Shown here: piece by piece, positions 33,684 through 41,426 of the stretch
Numbering within the stretch: position 1 is the stretch's first letter
Layout: every line of letters starts with the position of its first letter
DNA from: a virus
Length of the DNA stretch: 45,094 nucleotides
Virus record (IMG/VR): IMGVR_UViG_3300027782_000139
Location: 1-45,094 of that record
Reading direction: 5' to 3' (one strand)
The notes under the pieces: generated by a model
Databases searched by the model: none
Told to the model about the DNA's origin: nothing
The model's input: the letters and a program-made list of their open reading frames with translations, nothing else
Position numbers and translations under genes: made by a program

Positions 33684-35977
33684 GCAACGGTACAAAGGTA
33701 ATTAAAAGAAGTGGTGATAATGAACCTCTTGATCTAAATAAACTCCACTTGATGGTTGAGGAGGCATGTAGGGACCTCTCTGGTGTTTCTGCCTCACAGG
33801 TTGAGATGCAATCTGGTATTCAATTTTATAATGGAATTACCACAGCAGAAATTCAAGAGATTTTAATTCGTTCGGCATCTGATTTGATTGATTTGGATAA
33901 TCCAAATTATCAATTTGTTGCAGCAAGACTACTTTTGTTTTCTGTAAGAAAATCTTTGTATGGAAGAGTTCAAGATCATCCTGCTTTTGTAGACCATATT
34001 AAGAATTGTGTTGATGTTGGAGTTTATGATCCAGAAATTTTGATCAATTACACAAAAGAAGAACTTGATAAACTTGGTAGTTATATCAAGCATAGTAGAG
34101 ATTATTTGTTTACTTATGCTGGTCTTCGCCAAGTAGTTGATAAGTACTTGGTTCAGGATCGCAGTAGTGGTCAAGTATATGAAACTCCCCAGTTCATGTA
34201 TATGATGATTGCTGCTACTATTTTTGCTAGATATCCAAAAGAAACACGTCTTTCATATGTGAAGAGGTATTATGACGCAATCTCAAAACACAGAATCAAC
34301 ATTCCTACCCCAATCATGGCAGGAGTTAGAACACCACTTCGTCAATTTGCAAGTTGTGTTCTTGTTGATGTTGATGACACCTTGGATAGCATCTTCAGTA
34401 GTGATATGGCTATTGGGAGGTATGTTGCTCAAAGGGCAGGTATCGGCATCAACGCAGGTCGCATCCGTGGCATCAACGCTAAAATCAGAGGCGGAGAGGT
34501 ACAGCACACAGGTGTGGTCCCCTTCCTTAAGAAGTTTGAGGCAACTGTGCGATGCTGCACACAAAACGGCATCAGAGGTGGTTCTGCTACAGTCCACTTT
34601 CCTATCTGGCACCAAGAAATAAGTGATATTCTAGTCTTAAAAAATAACAAAGGAACCGAAGACAATCGTGTTCGTAAGTTGGATTATTCTATCCAAATTA
34701 GCAAAATCTTCTATGAGCGATTTATTCAGAACGGAGAAATCACACTCTTCTCCCCACACGATGCTCCCGGTCTGTATGATGCTTTTGGAACCGACCAGTT
34801 TGACGAGTTATACGTTCAATACGAGAACAATTCGTCTATTCCGTCAAAAACTATTGGTGCTCAAGAACTCTTTTTGGACCTCCTGAAAGAACGTGCAGAA
34901 ACTGGTCGTTTGTATATTATGAATATTGACCACTGTAACTCTCACTCATCATTTACTGATAAGGTTGAGATGAGCAACCTGTGCCAAGAAATCACACTTC
35001 CTACAGTCCCACTTCAACATATTGATGACCCTAATGGAGAGATTGCACTTTGTATTCTTTCTGCTATTAACGTCGGTAAAGTAAAAGATGATGAAGAGTT
35101 TGAAGACCTTTGCAATCTTTCTGTTCGTGGTTTAGAAGAACTGATTGATTATCAAAACTATCCTGTAGTTGCTGCAGAGATTGGAACTAAAGCACGTAGG
35201 TCTTTGGGTGTTGGGTATATTGGTTTGGCACATTATCTTGCTAAACTTGGTTTTAATTATGATACTCAAGAATCTTGGGATGCAGTTCATCAATTGTCTG
35301 AATCATTCCAATATTTCCTTCTCAAAGCATCAAATGAAGTTGCTAAAGAAAAGGGTGCTTGCGAATACTTCAATCGTACCAAGTATTCTCAAGGTATTCT
35401 TCCAATTGATACTTATAAGAAAGATGTAGATGAAGTATCTTCTGCTCCTCTTCAACACGATTGGGAAGCATTGAGACAATCAATCAAAGAGTTTGGATTG
35501 AGACACTCTACTCTTACGGCACAGATGCCATCTGAATCAAGTTCTGTAGTTTCAAATGCAACAAATGGAATTGAACCTCCTCGTGGATTCTTATCAATTA
35601 AAAAATCAAAGAAAGGACCTCTTAAGCAAATTGTTCCACAGTATCAACATCTCAAAAACAATTATACGTTGCTTTGGGATATGCCTAGCAATCGTGGTTA
35701 TATTAATATTGTTGCAGTTATGCAGAAATTCTTTGACCAAGCGATTTCTGGAAACTGGTCGTATAATCCAGAGAATTATGCCAATAATGAAGTTCCTGTT
35801 AGCGTAATGGCACAAGATCTTCTTACAACTTATAAACTTGGATGGAAGACTTCTTATTATCAAAATACATACGATAATAAGACTGATGAAGTTAAAGAAG
35901 ATAAAACAAGCATTGATGATTTGGTTAAAGAACTTTTAGACGGAGGAGAAGAGGATTGTGAATCCTGTAAAATTTAA
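33680..35977 (+). CDS. nrdA: Ribonucleotide reductase large subunit NrdA (class Ia)
   Basis: A 765-residue alpha subunit that reduces ribonucleoside diphosphates for phage DNA synthesis. The N-terminal ATP-cone-like region is present. Conserved core segments include ASCVLVDVDDTLDSIFSS, NLCQEITLPT and IALCILSAINVG (active-site cysteines) and RSLGVGYIGLAHYLAKLG. The C-terminus EEDCESCKI carries the redox CxxC tail that regenerates the active site. ATG 33680 overlaps the gp61 stop; an in-frame ATG at 33668 is less likely. nrdB follows directly. Confidence 0.97.
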   Translation: MSNGTKVIKRSGDNEPLDLNKLHLMVEEACRDLSGVSASQVEMQSGIQFYNGITTAEIQEILIRSASDLIDLDNPNYQFVAARLLLFSVRKSLYGRVQDHPAFVDHIKNCVDVGVYDPEILINYTKEELDKLGSYIKHSRDYLFTYAGLRQVVDKYLVQDRSSGQVYETPQFMYMMIAATIFARYPKETRLSYVKRYYDAISKHRINIPTPIMAGVRTPLRQFASCVLVDVDDTLDSIFSSDMAIGRYVAQRAGIGINAGRIRGINAKIRGGEVQHTGVVPFLKKFEATVRCCTQNGIRGGSATVHFPIWHQEISDILVLKNNKGTEDNRVRKLDYSIQISKIFYERFIQNGEITLFSPHDAPGLYDAFGTDQFDELYVQYENNSSIPSKTIGAQELFLDLLKERAETGRLYIMNIDHCNSHSSFTDKVEMSNLCQEITLPTVPLQHIDDPNGEIALCILSAINVGKVKDDEEFEDLCNLSVRGLEELIDYQNYPVVAAEIGTKARRSLGVGYIGLAHYLAKLGFNYDTQESWDAVHQLSESFQYFLLKASNEVAKEKGACEYFNRTKYSQGILPIDTYKKDVDEVSSAPLQHDWEALRQSIKEFGLRHSTLTAQMPSESSSVVSNATNGIEPPRGFLSIKKSKKGPLKQIVPQYQHLKNNYTLLWDMPSNRGYINIVAVMQKFFDQAISGNWSYNPENYANNEVPVSVMAQDLLTTYKLGWKTSYYQNTYDNKTDEVKEDKTSIDDLVKELLDGGEEDCESCKI

Positions 35978-37142
35978 AGTTACTACAGAGAAAGAAAAAA
36001 TGATAGAAGGAATGACCGTATTTAATACTCAAGAGGTAGATGCCAAAAAGCAACCTATGTTTTTTGGTGCTCCTCTTGGGGTTCAAAGATATGATACTTA
36101 TAAGTATCCAGTTTTTGATAAACTGACTCAACAACAATTGGGATATTTTTGGAGACCAGAAGAAATTTCTTTACAAAAAGATCGTGGGGATTATCAATCT
36201 CTTCGTCCCGAGCAAAAGCACATCTTTACTTCTAATTTGAAGTATCAAATTCTTTTGGATTCAGTTCAGGGTCGTGGTCCCGGAATGGCTTTTGCTCCTT
36301 ATTGCTCTCTTCCCGAATTGGAAGCGTGTATGAAAGTTTGGGAGTTTATGGAGATGATACATAGTCGTTCCTATACATATATTATTAAGAATGTTTACTC
36401 TGATCCTACAGAAGTTTTTGATTCCATTTTGAGTAATGAAAAAATTCTTGAAAGGGCGTCATCAGTAACTGGTGCTTATGATGATTTTATTAATTCCGCA
36501 CAACATTATGGAAACTCAAATCTTTGGATTCACGCACAAGAAGGTGCTGGATCAGCAAAAGAAGAAAGGTATGAACTCAAAAGAAAACTTTATCGTGCAG
36601 TAGCAAATGTCAACATTCTTGAAGGTATTAGATTCTATGTCTCATTCGCTTGCTCGTTTGCATTTGGTGAACTCAAGATTATGGAAGGATCCGCTAAAAT
36701 TATCTCTCTCATCGCAAGAGACGAAAATCAGCACCTTGTCATTACTCAAAACATCCTCAATAAGTGGCGTGAAGGAGATGATCCAGAAATGCAACAAATT
36801 GCTAAAGAAGAAGAGGAATGGGTAAAAGGTGCTTTTGAGAATTGTGTAAATGAAGAAAAGAGGTGGGCAGAATATTTGTTTAAGGATGGTTCAATGATTG
36901 GATTGAACGACAAACTTCTTTGGAGTTATGTTGAGTGGATTGCGAATCGTCGTATGAAGTCTATTGGTATTAAACCACTTTATGATATTGCTGCGAAGAA
37001 CAACCCACTTCCTTGGACTTCTCACTGGATTGAATCTAAAGGATTGCAAGTAGCACCACAAGAAACAGAAGTTGAAAGTTATATGGTTGGTGGTATTAAA
37101 CAAGATGTTGAAAAAGATACATTTGCTGGATTTCAACTATGA
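35958..37142 (+). CDS. nrdB: Ribonucleotide reductase small subunit NrdB
   Basis: The diiron-tyrosyl radical subunit (394 residues from GTG 35958). Ligands and radical Tyr are visible in LKYQILLDSVQG (Asp), WEFMEMIHSRSYTYII (Glu, His, Tyr) and FGELKIMEGSAKI with RDENQHLVITQNIL (Glu, Glu, His). The GTG start has a good GGAGGAG site and overlaps nrdA, but homology to T4 (MSTVFNT…) points to ATG 36012 (MTVFNTQEVD), so the first 18 residues are uncertain. It ends at a strong terminator. Confidence 0.96.
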   Translation: MNPVKFKVTTEKEKMIEGMTVFNTQEVDAKKQPMFFGAPLGVQRYDTYKYPVFDKLTQQQLGYFWRPEEISLQKDRGDYQSLRPEQKHIFTSNLKYQILLDSVQGRGPGMAFAPYCSLPELEACMKVWEFMEMIHSRSYTYIIKNVYSDPTEVFDSILSNEKILERASSVTGAYDDFINSAQHYGNSNLWIHAQEGAGSAKEERYELKRKLYRAVANVNILEGIRFYVSFACSFAFGELKIMEGSAKIISLIARDENQHLVITQNILNKWREGDDPEMQQIAKEEEEWVKGAFENCVNEEKRWAEYLFKDGSMIGLNDKLLWSYVEWIANRRMKSIGIKPLYDIAAKNNPLPWTSHWIESKGLQVAPQETEVESYMVGGIKQDVEKDTFAGFQL

Positions 37143-37145
37143 TAT

Positions 37146-37170
37146 GAGGGGTTTTGACCCCTCTTTTTTT
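37146..37170 (+). terminator. Terminator after nrdB
   Basis: GAGGGG/CCCCTC hairpin with a six-base loop and a run of seven or more T. A late promoter starts at the end of the T run. Confidence 0.93.
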
Positions 37171-37178
37171 TATAAATA
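37171..37178 (+). promoter_or_regulatory. Late promoter TATAAATA before head protein gene
   Basis: Perfect late box directly after the nrdB terminator, 24 bases before ATG 37202. It separates early nrd transcription from late transcription of the next gene. Confidence 0.65.
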
Positions 37179-37201
37179 AAAAGAAGGTATTGCTTACTCA
37201 T

Positions 37202-38968
37202 ATGTCTGGAACTTTTAAGTTTAAAAGATTTTACAGTGAAGGTGTTGCAGCAGAACATCCAGATATTGCAGGGCAAAAAGAATTTGCAAATAAAGCAGAT
37301 GCTGAAGTTGCTCGTAGAAGAGCAGCAAGAGCAAAGAAAGCAGGACCACAACTTCCTGGTTTTGTTGCGTCAGTAAAGAAAGAAGAAGTAGAAGTTAGTG
37401 AAGCAAAGGTTGATAATAGTCTATCAAGAAGTGAAAAGGAAACAGCAAGAAATAAAAGAGCAGGAATAACAAATAATCCTTATATTGGAAATGAAAGAGG
37501 ACAAAACAGATATAGAACAGATAGGCATATGTTTAACTGGGGAGAAAAAAAACAAAGAGGAAAAAAAGAAGATAATTGGACGAAAACCAAATTTATTAGA
37601 GATAAGACAGGTAAAGTTACAAAATATCAAGATTGGCACGTAAGCAATCAAAATGATAGAAGAGCAAGAATAGAAACCGAAGAGTTTGAACTTGGTGAAA
37701 AGATTGATGTAGGTGCTGATGTTAGTAAAACAATCAGTGATTTTGTTCATTCAAAAAACAAAACCTTTAAGGGTGATAGTAAGAAGCAAAGAATTAATAG
37801 AGCACTTGGCGCTTATTATGGTGCTCAAAAAGAAGAAACTGAAATGAAAGATAAAGATCCTTGCTGGAAAAATTATAAAATGGTTGGCACCAAAAAGAAA
37901 GGATCAAAAACAGTTGCAAATTGTGTTCCAGAAGAAATTGATTATAGTGATGCTTATGATTATGTAATTGAAACTTTGATTGAATGTGAATTTGTAGAAG
38001 ATGTTGATTCTGCAGAAAATATGTTTGATGCTTTAAGTGAAGGTTTTGTGTCTGTAATTCTTGAAGAGTATATTGAAGAAGCAAAACGTCCAAAATCTCA
38101 AACAAGAACAGCAAATGCTGGAAAAAAAGGATATGATGCTAAAGGAAATCCAATTCCCAAAGTAAGCACAACACACGTTATACACGATGTAGATGATAAT
38201 CTTGCAGATCAAAGATCCAAAGATGCTGCTAAAATTGATGTGATGAGAAATAACACTAAAACAAAATCATTAACTCCTGGCCAGTTTGCTCATCATAAAT
38301 TGGAACCTGGTGATAAATATGGATTTAATGCTTTTAGAGATGCTAAACTTTTTAAAGATACTACTAAACCAATTAAACCAGTAGCTAGAATAGGAGATAG
38401 CAAAAAAAGATCAGCAAAAAAATCTGTTGTTACTGCTCGTGGCGGATCTGCATTTGGAAGCAATAAACCCAGCACTCCTATGGACGAATCGTTTGCAAAA
38501 GATTTGAGAGACAGAATTGGAGTAAGAGGTATAGAAAAACCAAATATTCATTTTACTGGTGGAATGAGTAAGGGATCAAATAAAGGTCTTTCTGGTCCTG
38601 AAAAAAAGGCTAAAGTAGTTGCACAGATTGTAAAACCAGATACCAAAAAGGTAATTACAACTGATGATCACCTTGGCAATACAAGAGCTATGGCTGCTGC
38701 CGCAAGTGCTGCTGCACCACAGGCTAAAGTTATAGCATACCAATCAAGACCTTCTACAAGAAAACCAAAAGGAAAAGGAAAGGTTGGAGATATAGTTCCA
38801 TCCAGAGTTGGTAAAGAAAATAAACCAGAAGATACAAATATAGGAATAAGATCCAAACCAGATGCTCCAAAATCTACTACAGAAACACAAAGAGCACGTA
38901 AAAAAGCAAGAAAGAATATGGGAGAAGAAATGACTCCATACGAATACTGGAAGCAATATATTGCTTGA
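37202..38968 (+). CDS. Large basic virion protein, probable internal head protein
   Basis: A 588-residue Lys/Arg/Ala-rich protein from ATG 37202. The N-terminal 120 residues are charged and low-complexity. Residues about 255-300 form a helical module (YDYVIETLIECEFVEDVDSA … LSEGFVSVILEEYIEEA), also found once in the protein at 39150. EYIEEA fits a gp21 site (Ile-X-Glu before Ala). The rest is disordered, basic and Pro-rich, ending MGEEMTPYEYWKQYIA. A late promoter, the protease site and basic composition suggest a packaged head protein. Function unknown. Confidence 0.55.
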   Translation: MSGTFKFKRFYSEGVAAEHPDIAGQKEFANKADAEVARRRAARAKKAGPQLPGFVASVKKEEVEVSEAKVDNSLSRSEKETARNKRAGITNNPYIGNERGQNRYRTDRHMFNWGEKKQRGKKEDNWTKTKFIRDKTGKVTKYQDWHVSNQNDRRARIETEEFELGEKIDVGADVSKTISDFVHSKNKTFKGDSKKQRINRALGAYYGAQKEETEMKDKDPCWKNYKMVGTKKKGSKTVANCVPEEIDYSDAYDYVIETLIECEFVEDVDSAENMFDALSEGFVSVILEEYIEEAKRPKSQTRTANAGKKGYDAKGNPIPKVSTTHVIHDVDDNLADQRSKDAAKIDVMRNNTKTKSLTPGQFAHHKLEPGDKYGFNAFRDAKLFKDTTKPIKPVARIGDSKKRSAKKSVVTARGGSAFGSNKPSTPMDESFAKDLRDRIGVRGIEKPNIHFTGGMSKGSNKGLSGPEKKAKVVAQIVKPDTKKVITTDDHLGNTRAMAAAASAAAPQAKVIAYQSRPSTRKPKGKGKVGDIVPSRVGKENKPEDTNIGIRSKPDAPKSTTETQRARKKARKNMGEEMTPYEYWKQYIA

Positions 38969-38980
38969 TGGTGTAGTAAA

Positions 38981-39112
38981 ATGAATGAGGAGTTTCAAAA
39001 ACCTCATAAAAAGAAAACTCTTTCTCAACAAGAGAAATTTTTGAAACTCCAAAATTTATTAAAACAATTAGAAAACAAGAAAAAATGTAGTTATAAAACA
39101 AATAATACCTAA
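38981..39112 (+). CDS. Possible small Lys-rich protein, 43 residues
   Basis: ATG 38981 opens a frame of 43 residues (MNEEFQKPHKKKTLSQQEKF, then a Leu/Lys/Gln-rich helix). There is no clear ribosome site and most of the frame coincides with a long inverted repeat at 38989-39051. It may therefore be an RNA structure rather than a gene. Listed with low confidence. Confidence 0.3.
   Translation: MNEEFQKPHKKKTLSQQEKFLKLQNLLKQLENKKKCSYKTNNT
38989..39051 (+). repeat. 13-bp perfect inverted repeat with nested hairpin
   Basis: GGAGTTTCAAAAA (38989-39001) is the exact reverse complement of TTTTTGAAACTCC (39039-39051). Inside lies a second stem TTTCTC/GAGAAA with a five-base loop, directly abutting the outer arm. 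No T run follows, so it is not a typical terminator. Confidence 0.85.
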
Positions 39113-39149
39113 ATATTATGAGAAATAACAAAATTTCCACATTTTTAAA

Positions 39150-39830
39150 ATGAATCACGAAGACCTCAATGTAACTACCTCAAATAACTGGGGAACAACA
39201 AAGACCTTAAGGGATATTGCTGAAGCTTATTCTGCAGTTTATGAAGGTAAGGGTGATGGCAATCTTGCTAATAACTATCCTCCTTATGACAAAGTAACCA
39301 GAGGAGACGTTATTGCTGGTGCTTTAGGTAAGGATCAAGAAGGTGGAAAGAAAAAGAAGAAGGTGAAGGAAATTGATGAAGCAACTGCGATGGCTAAGAG
39401 AGGTTATGATGAAACCGAAATTCGTAATAGGATTGCTAAAAACACAAAAGGTGGAGAGGTTGCTGATAGAGCAACTGCATTAGCAGACAGACCAACTTTT
39501 GGAGATAAGTCAAAGCAAGCAGCAAGAGATACTCTTGCAAGAACGCAGAGAGGTGATTTCCGCAGAACAAATTCTTCTGATTATGGTCTTCGTTTGGGTG
39601 CCCATAAGTCTGCTGACCCTGCCGTAAAAGCAAAGCAGGCAGCAAGAGGAAAGCAGAGAAGTCCTCTGACCCCTAAAGAGAAAAAGATGCTTAATAGAGA
39701 GGCATATGAAACATATGAATTTGTGGCATCATATCTTCTTGAAAACAACTTTGCAACAACAGTTGATGACGCAAATGCAATTATCAATAATATGAGTGAG
39801 AATTGGTTCAATCAAATTATTGAAGGTTGA
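39150..39830 (+). CDS. Basic virion protein with gp21-type cleavage sites
   Basis: A 226-residue Lys/Arg/Ala-rich protein. DIAEA (near residue 24), EIDEA (near 75) and the terminal IIEG fit (Ile/Leu)-X-Glu before Ala/Gly, the gp21 cut pattern. Residues about 187-226, YEFVASYLLENNFATTVDDA then NAIINNMSENWFNQIIEG, are the helical module seen in the protein at 37202. The middle is basic and likely disordered. Together with that neighbour it is a candidate internal head protein. A terminator follows. Confidence 0.55.
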   Translation: MNHEDLNVTTSNNWGTTKTLRDIAEAYSAVYEGKGDGNLANNYPPYDKVTRGDVIAGALGKDQEGGKKKKKVKEIDEATAMAKRGYDETEIRNRIAKNTKGGEVADRATALADRPTFGDKSKQAARDTLARTQRGDFRRTNSSDYGLRLGAHKSADPAVKAKQAARGKQRSPLTPKEKKMLNREAYETYEFVASYLLENNFATTVDDANAIINNMSENWFNQIIEG

Positions 39831-39850
39831 TATAATATTACAATTTATTA

Positions 39851-39874
39851 AGCACCTTGACAGGTGCTTTTTTT
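39851..39874 (+). terminator. Terminator overlapping a promoter
   Basis: AGCACCT/AGGTGCT stem with loop TGAC and a run of six to seven T. Its 5' arm and loop contain the -35 of the following promoter. Confidence 0.92.
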
Positions 39875-39885
39875 ATGACTATAAT
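39857..39885 (+). promoter_or_regulatory. Perfect consensus sigma70-type promoter
   Basis: TTGACA (39857-39862), 17 bases, TATAAT (39880-39885). The -35 lies in the terminator hairpin and the T run is inside the spacer. It reads toward the truncated GIY-YIG frame. Confidence 0.8.
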
Positions 39886-39917
39886 CACTCTGTTAGGGTT
39901 GAAGATAAGTTATATCT
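39879..39917 (+). repeat. 39-nt promoter/leader element, copy 2 (plus orientation)
   Basis: The same 39 bases as the minus-strand element at 9483-9521, with two mismatches (a and t here for c and c there). Similarity begins at the -10 box and does not extend to the -35 or the spacer. The 3' part can pair as AGATA/TATCT. Confidence 0.85.
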
Positions 39918-39924
39918 ATAAATA
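39917..39924 (+). promoter_or_regulatory. Late promoter TATAAATA after leader element
   Basis: A perfect late box overlaps the last base of the 39-nt element and lies 25 bases before ATG 39949, so the downstream frame has both a host-type and a late-type promoter. Confidence 0.55.
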
Positions 39925-39948
39925 ACTTGAATATTATTAGGGACCCGA

Positions 39949-40047
39949 ATGAGTTATGAAAACCCTTGGTTATATCAAGGAAAAGTTTTTGAGACAGAAG
40001 ATATTCAAGAGAATTTTGGATTTGTTTATTTGATAGAATGTTTGTAG
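39949..40047 (+). pseudogene. Truncated GIY-YIG protein N-terminus
   Basis: A 32-residue frame, MSYENPWLYQGKVFETEDIQ then ENFGFVYLIECL, stops where a GIY-YIG domain would continue (…FVYLIxN…KYIGKK). The piece up to the first beta strand matches full-length GIY-YIG-like proteins of related phages that begin MSYENPW. It ends ten bases before the 3' end of the opposite-strand nuclease gene, whose own N-terminus (EGFVYLITNLTNNKKYVGKK) shows the missing part. It is most likely the remnant of a resident gene. Confidence 0.65.
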
Positions 40048-40056
40048 AATGATAAA

Positions 40057-40914
40057 TCATTTAAACTCTTTTCTTTGTAAAATATCAATATTTCTATTTT
40101 TTTGATATATTGAAAGACCAGCAGCAGTAGAAATATATCCAGTGATTAAACATTCCCATAATTTTAAATTATGATTTATTTTATTTTTTATTGTTTTTAA
40201 ATTTATAGGATTTCCATCAACATAAAATATTTTATTTTTTTCTATTAATTCTATATACTTGTTCCAATGAATATCTTTTTCTTTCATGTAAGAAATTACA
40301 CTATCCCAAGTGTTAATTCCATCTGTTATTTGTTTTTTCCTTGATAAAAATAATTTTTCTTTATGTTCATCAGTAAGTTTTGAACCATACATAGGATTTC
40401 CTTCACCAGAAAACATTTCACTCAATCTTTGTCTAACTTCTGGTCTTTTTGCTGGATTATTATCTCCAATCATTCTATCTTTTACCAATTCTCTAAATTT
40501 ATCATTCCTTAATACTACTTCATATATTCCTGTTCTTTCACTTACAAAAAATCTTCCCTCAATATTTGTATTGTAGTATTCATCAGTCATTAATACATTT
40601 CGGTTAAATTGTTCATAGGTTTCATAATAAGACATAGATTTTTTATGAGCACATATGTATAATATTTCCCTTAAAAAATATTCTTTTCCAATCAAATTAA
40701 TATCTTCTTTTAATCCATCACAAGAACCATAATAATTTCTCCAATCACTTTCTTTCTTTTTTCTCCTTCCAGTTTTTCTATCTTTTTGACGAGTCCAAAA
40801 ATGTTTCTTGCCAACATACTTTTTATTATTCGTGAGATTAGTAATTAAATATACAAACCCTTCCATATTTTTTGGAATTTCAATAAAATCTTTTTCGTTA
40901 TATTTCCATTCCAT
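40057..40914 (-). CDS. GIY-YIG homing endonuclease with NUMOD3 motifs
   Basis: The only minus-strand gene I support in this window, 285 residues. Residues about 18-38 hold the GIY-YIG core (GFVYLITN…KKYVGKKHFW); ESDWRNYYGS and KEYFLREILYIC continue the domain, and YYETYEQ may supply the catalytic Glu. Residues about 150-195 contain NUMOD3 DNA-binding motifs (MIGDNNPAKRPEVRQRLSEM, GEGNPMYGSKLTDEHKEKL), and the C-terminal part has a further DNA-binding-like region. It has its own late promoter and a GGAAG ribosome site. Probably a mobile homing gene of Seg type. Confidence 0.85.
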   Translation of the reverse strand: MEWKYNEKDFIEIPKNMEGFVYLITNLTNNKKYVGKKHFWTRQKDRKTGRRKKKESDWRNYYGSCDGLKEDINLIGKEYFLREILYICAHKKSMSYYETYEQFNRNVLMTDEYYNTNIEGRFFVSERTGIYEVVLRNDKFRELVKDRMIGDNNPAKRPEVRQRLSEMFSGEGNPMYGSKLTDEHKEKLFLSRKKQITDGINTWDSVISYMKEKDIHWNKYIELIEKNKIFYVDGNPINLKTIKNKINHNLKLWECLITGYISTAAGLSIYQKNRNIDILQRKEFK

Positions 40915-40938
40915 AAAAATACTTTCTTCCGTTAAAAT

Positions 40939-40946
40939 TATTTATA
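40939..40946 (-). promoter_or_regulatory. Late promoter for the GIY-YIG nuclease
   Basis: TATAAATA on the minus strand, 25 bases upstream of the nuclease ATG (40914). It shows that the inserted gene is wired into the late programme. Confidence 0.6.
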
Positions 40947-40993
40947 GAAAATACTTTTGGTCTTTTGTGGTATAGAACACCATAAAGGATATG

Positions 40994-41022
40994 TTGCTAA
41001 AATTTTGAACGTGTGATAAGAT
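40994..41022 (+). promoter_or_regulatory. Host-type promoter before small gene
   Basis: TTGCTA (40994-40999), 17 bases, TAAGAT (41017-41022). It starts plus-strand transcription again after the minus-strand nuclease gene. Confidence 0.55.
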
Positions 41023-41062
41023 ATGAATGTCATGGACCGATATTTCAGGAAGGATTACTTTA

Positions 41063-41257
41063 ATGCGACTTCATATCAAGAAAATCTGTAATGATACGAT
41101 ACAACAACATATTGATCGTATGCACGACTTGTGTGATGAGGGTAGATCAAGAGATGCGGAATGTATCTATAGTGAAATCCGTGATTGGGTAATTCAAAAA
41201 GAAAACCTTGAAGTATTATCACTTGATTATATCAGCGGAAACTTTTTAGATTTTTAA
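41063..41257 (+). CDS. Small helical protein, 64 residues
   Basis: The ribosome site AGGAAGGA (41047-41054) lies 8 bases before ATG 41063, which I prefer to the in-frame ATG at 41027 (no ribosome site, would add 12 residues). The product MRLHIKKICNDTIQQHIDRM then HDLCDEGRSRDAECIYSEIR is helical with three Cys. No function recognised. Its own promoter and short size suggest an early host-interaction gene. Confidence 0.65.
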   Translation: MRLHIKKICNDTIQQHIDRMHDLCDEGRSRDAECIYSEIRDWVIQKENLEVLSLDYISGNFLDF

Positions 41258-41282
41258 CCATTTCTAAATACTGTGATATAAT
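41254..41282 (+). promoter_or_regulatory. Host-type promoter before lysozyme leader
   Basis: TTAACC (41254-41259), 17 bases, TATAAT (41277-41282) with extended TGA. It produces a leader of about 140 bases before the lysozyme-like gene. Confidence 0.6.
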
Positions 41283-41355
41283 GTAAAAATCCATTTTTGG
41301 ATTCCTATTATGAGTAGGTTTTAATATTATGAGAATTTGATTGTGAAAATTAGAG

Positions 41356-41404
41356 CCCAGGAAAGTGCCTCCCGAGAGGGTTGGTGTACCCCCTTTCTAT
41401 TGGG
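41356..41404 (+). promoter_or_regulatory. Possible structured leader RNA
   Basis: CCCA (41356-41359) and GAAAG (41361-41365) pair with CTTTC (41393-41397) and TGGG (41401-41404), enclosing CCTC/GAGG with a CCGA loop. This GC-rich block stands out in an AT-rich 169-base gap (41258-41426), and lies 23 bases before ATG 41427. It does not match a riboswitch that I know. Confidence 0.4.
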
Positions 41405-41426
41405 ATGTAGAATTCAGTAAAACTTA

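Noticed and set aside
39875-39925. 16-residue peptide MTIITLLGLKISYIYK in the repeated element
   Set aside because: Its ATG lies upstream of the -10 box and so would be absent from the RNA started there; the copy at 9483-9521 has no ATG in this frame. Retained only as an alternative explanation for the repeat.
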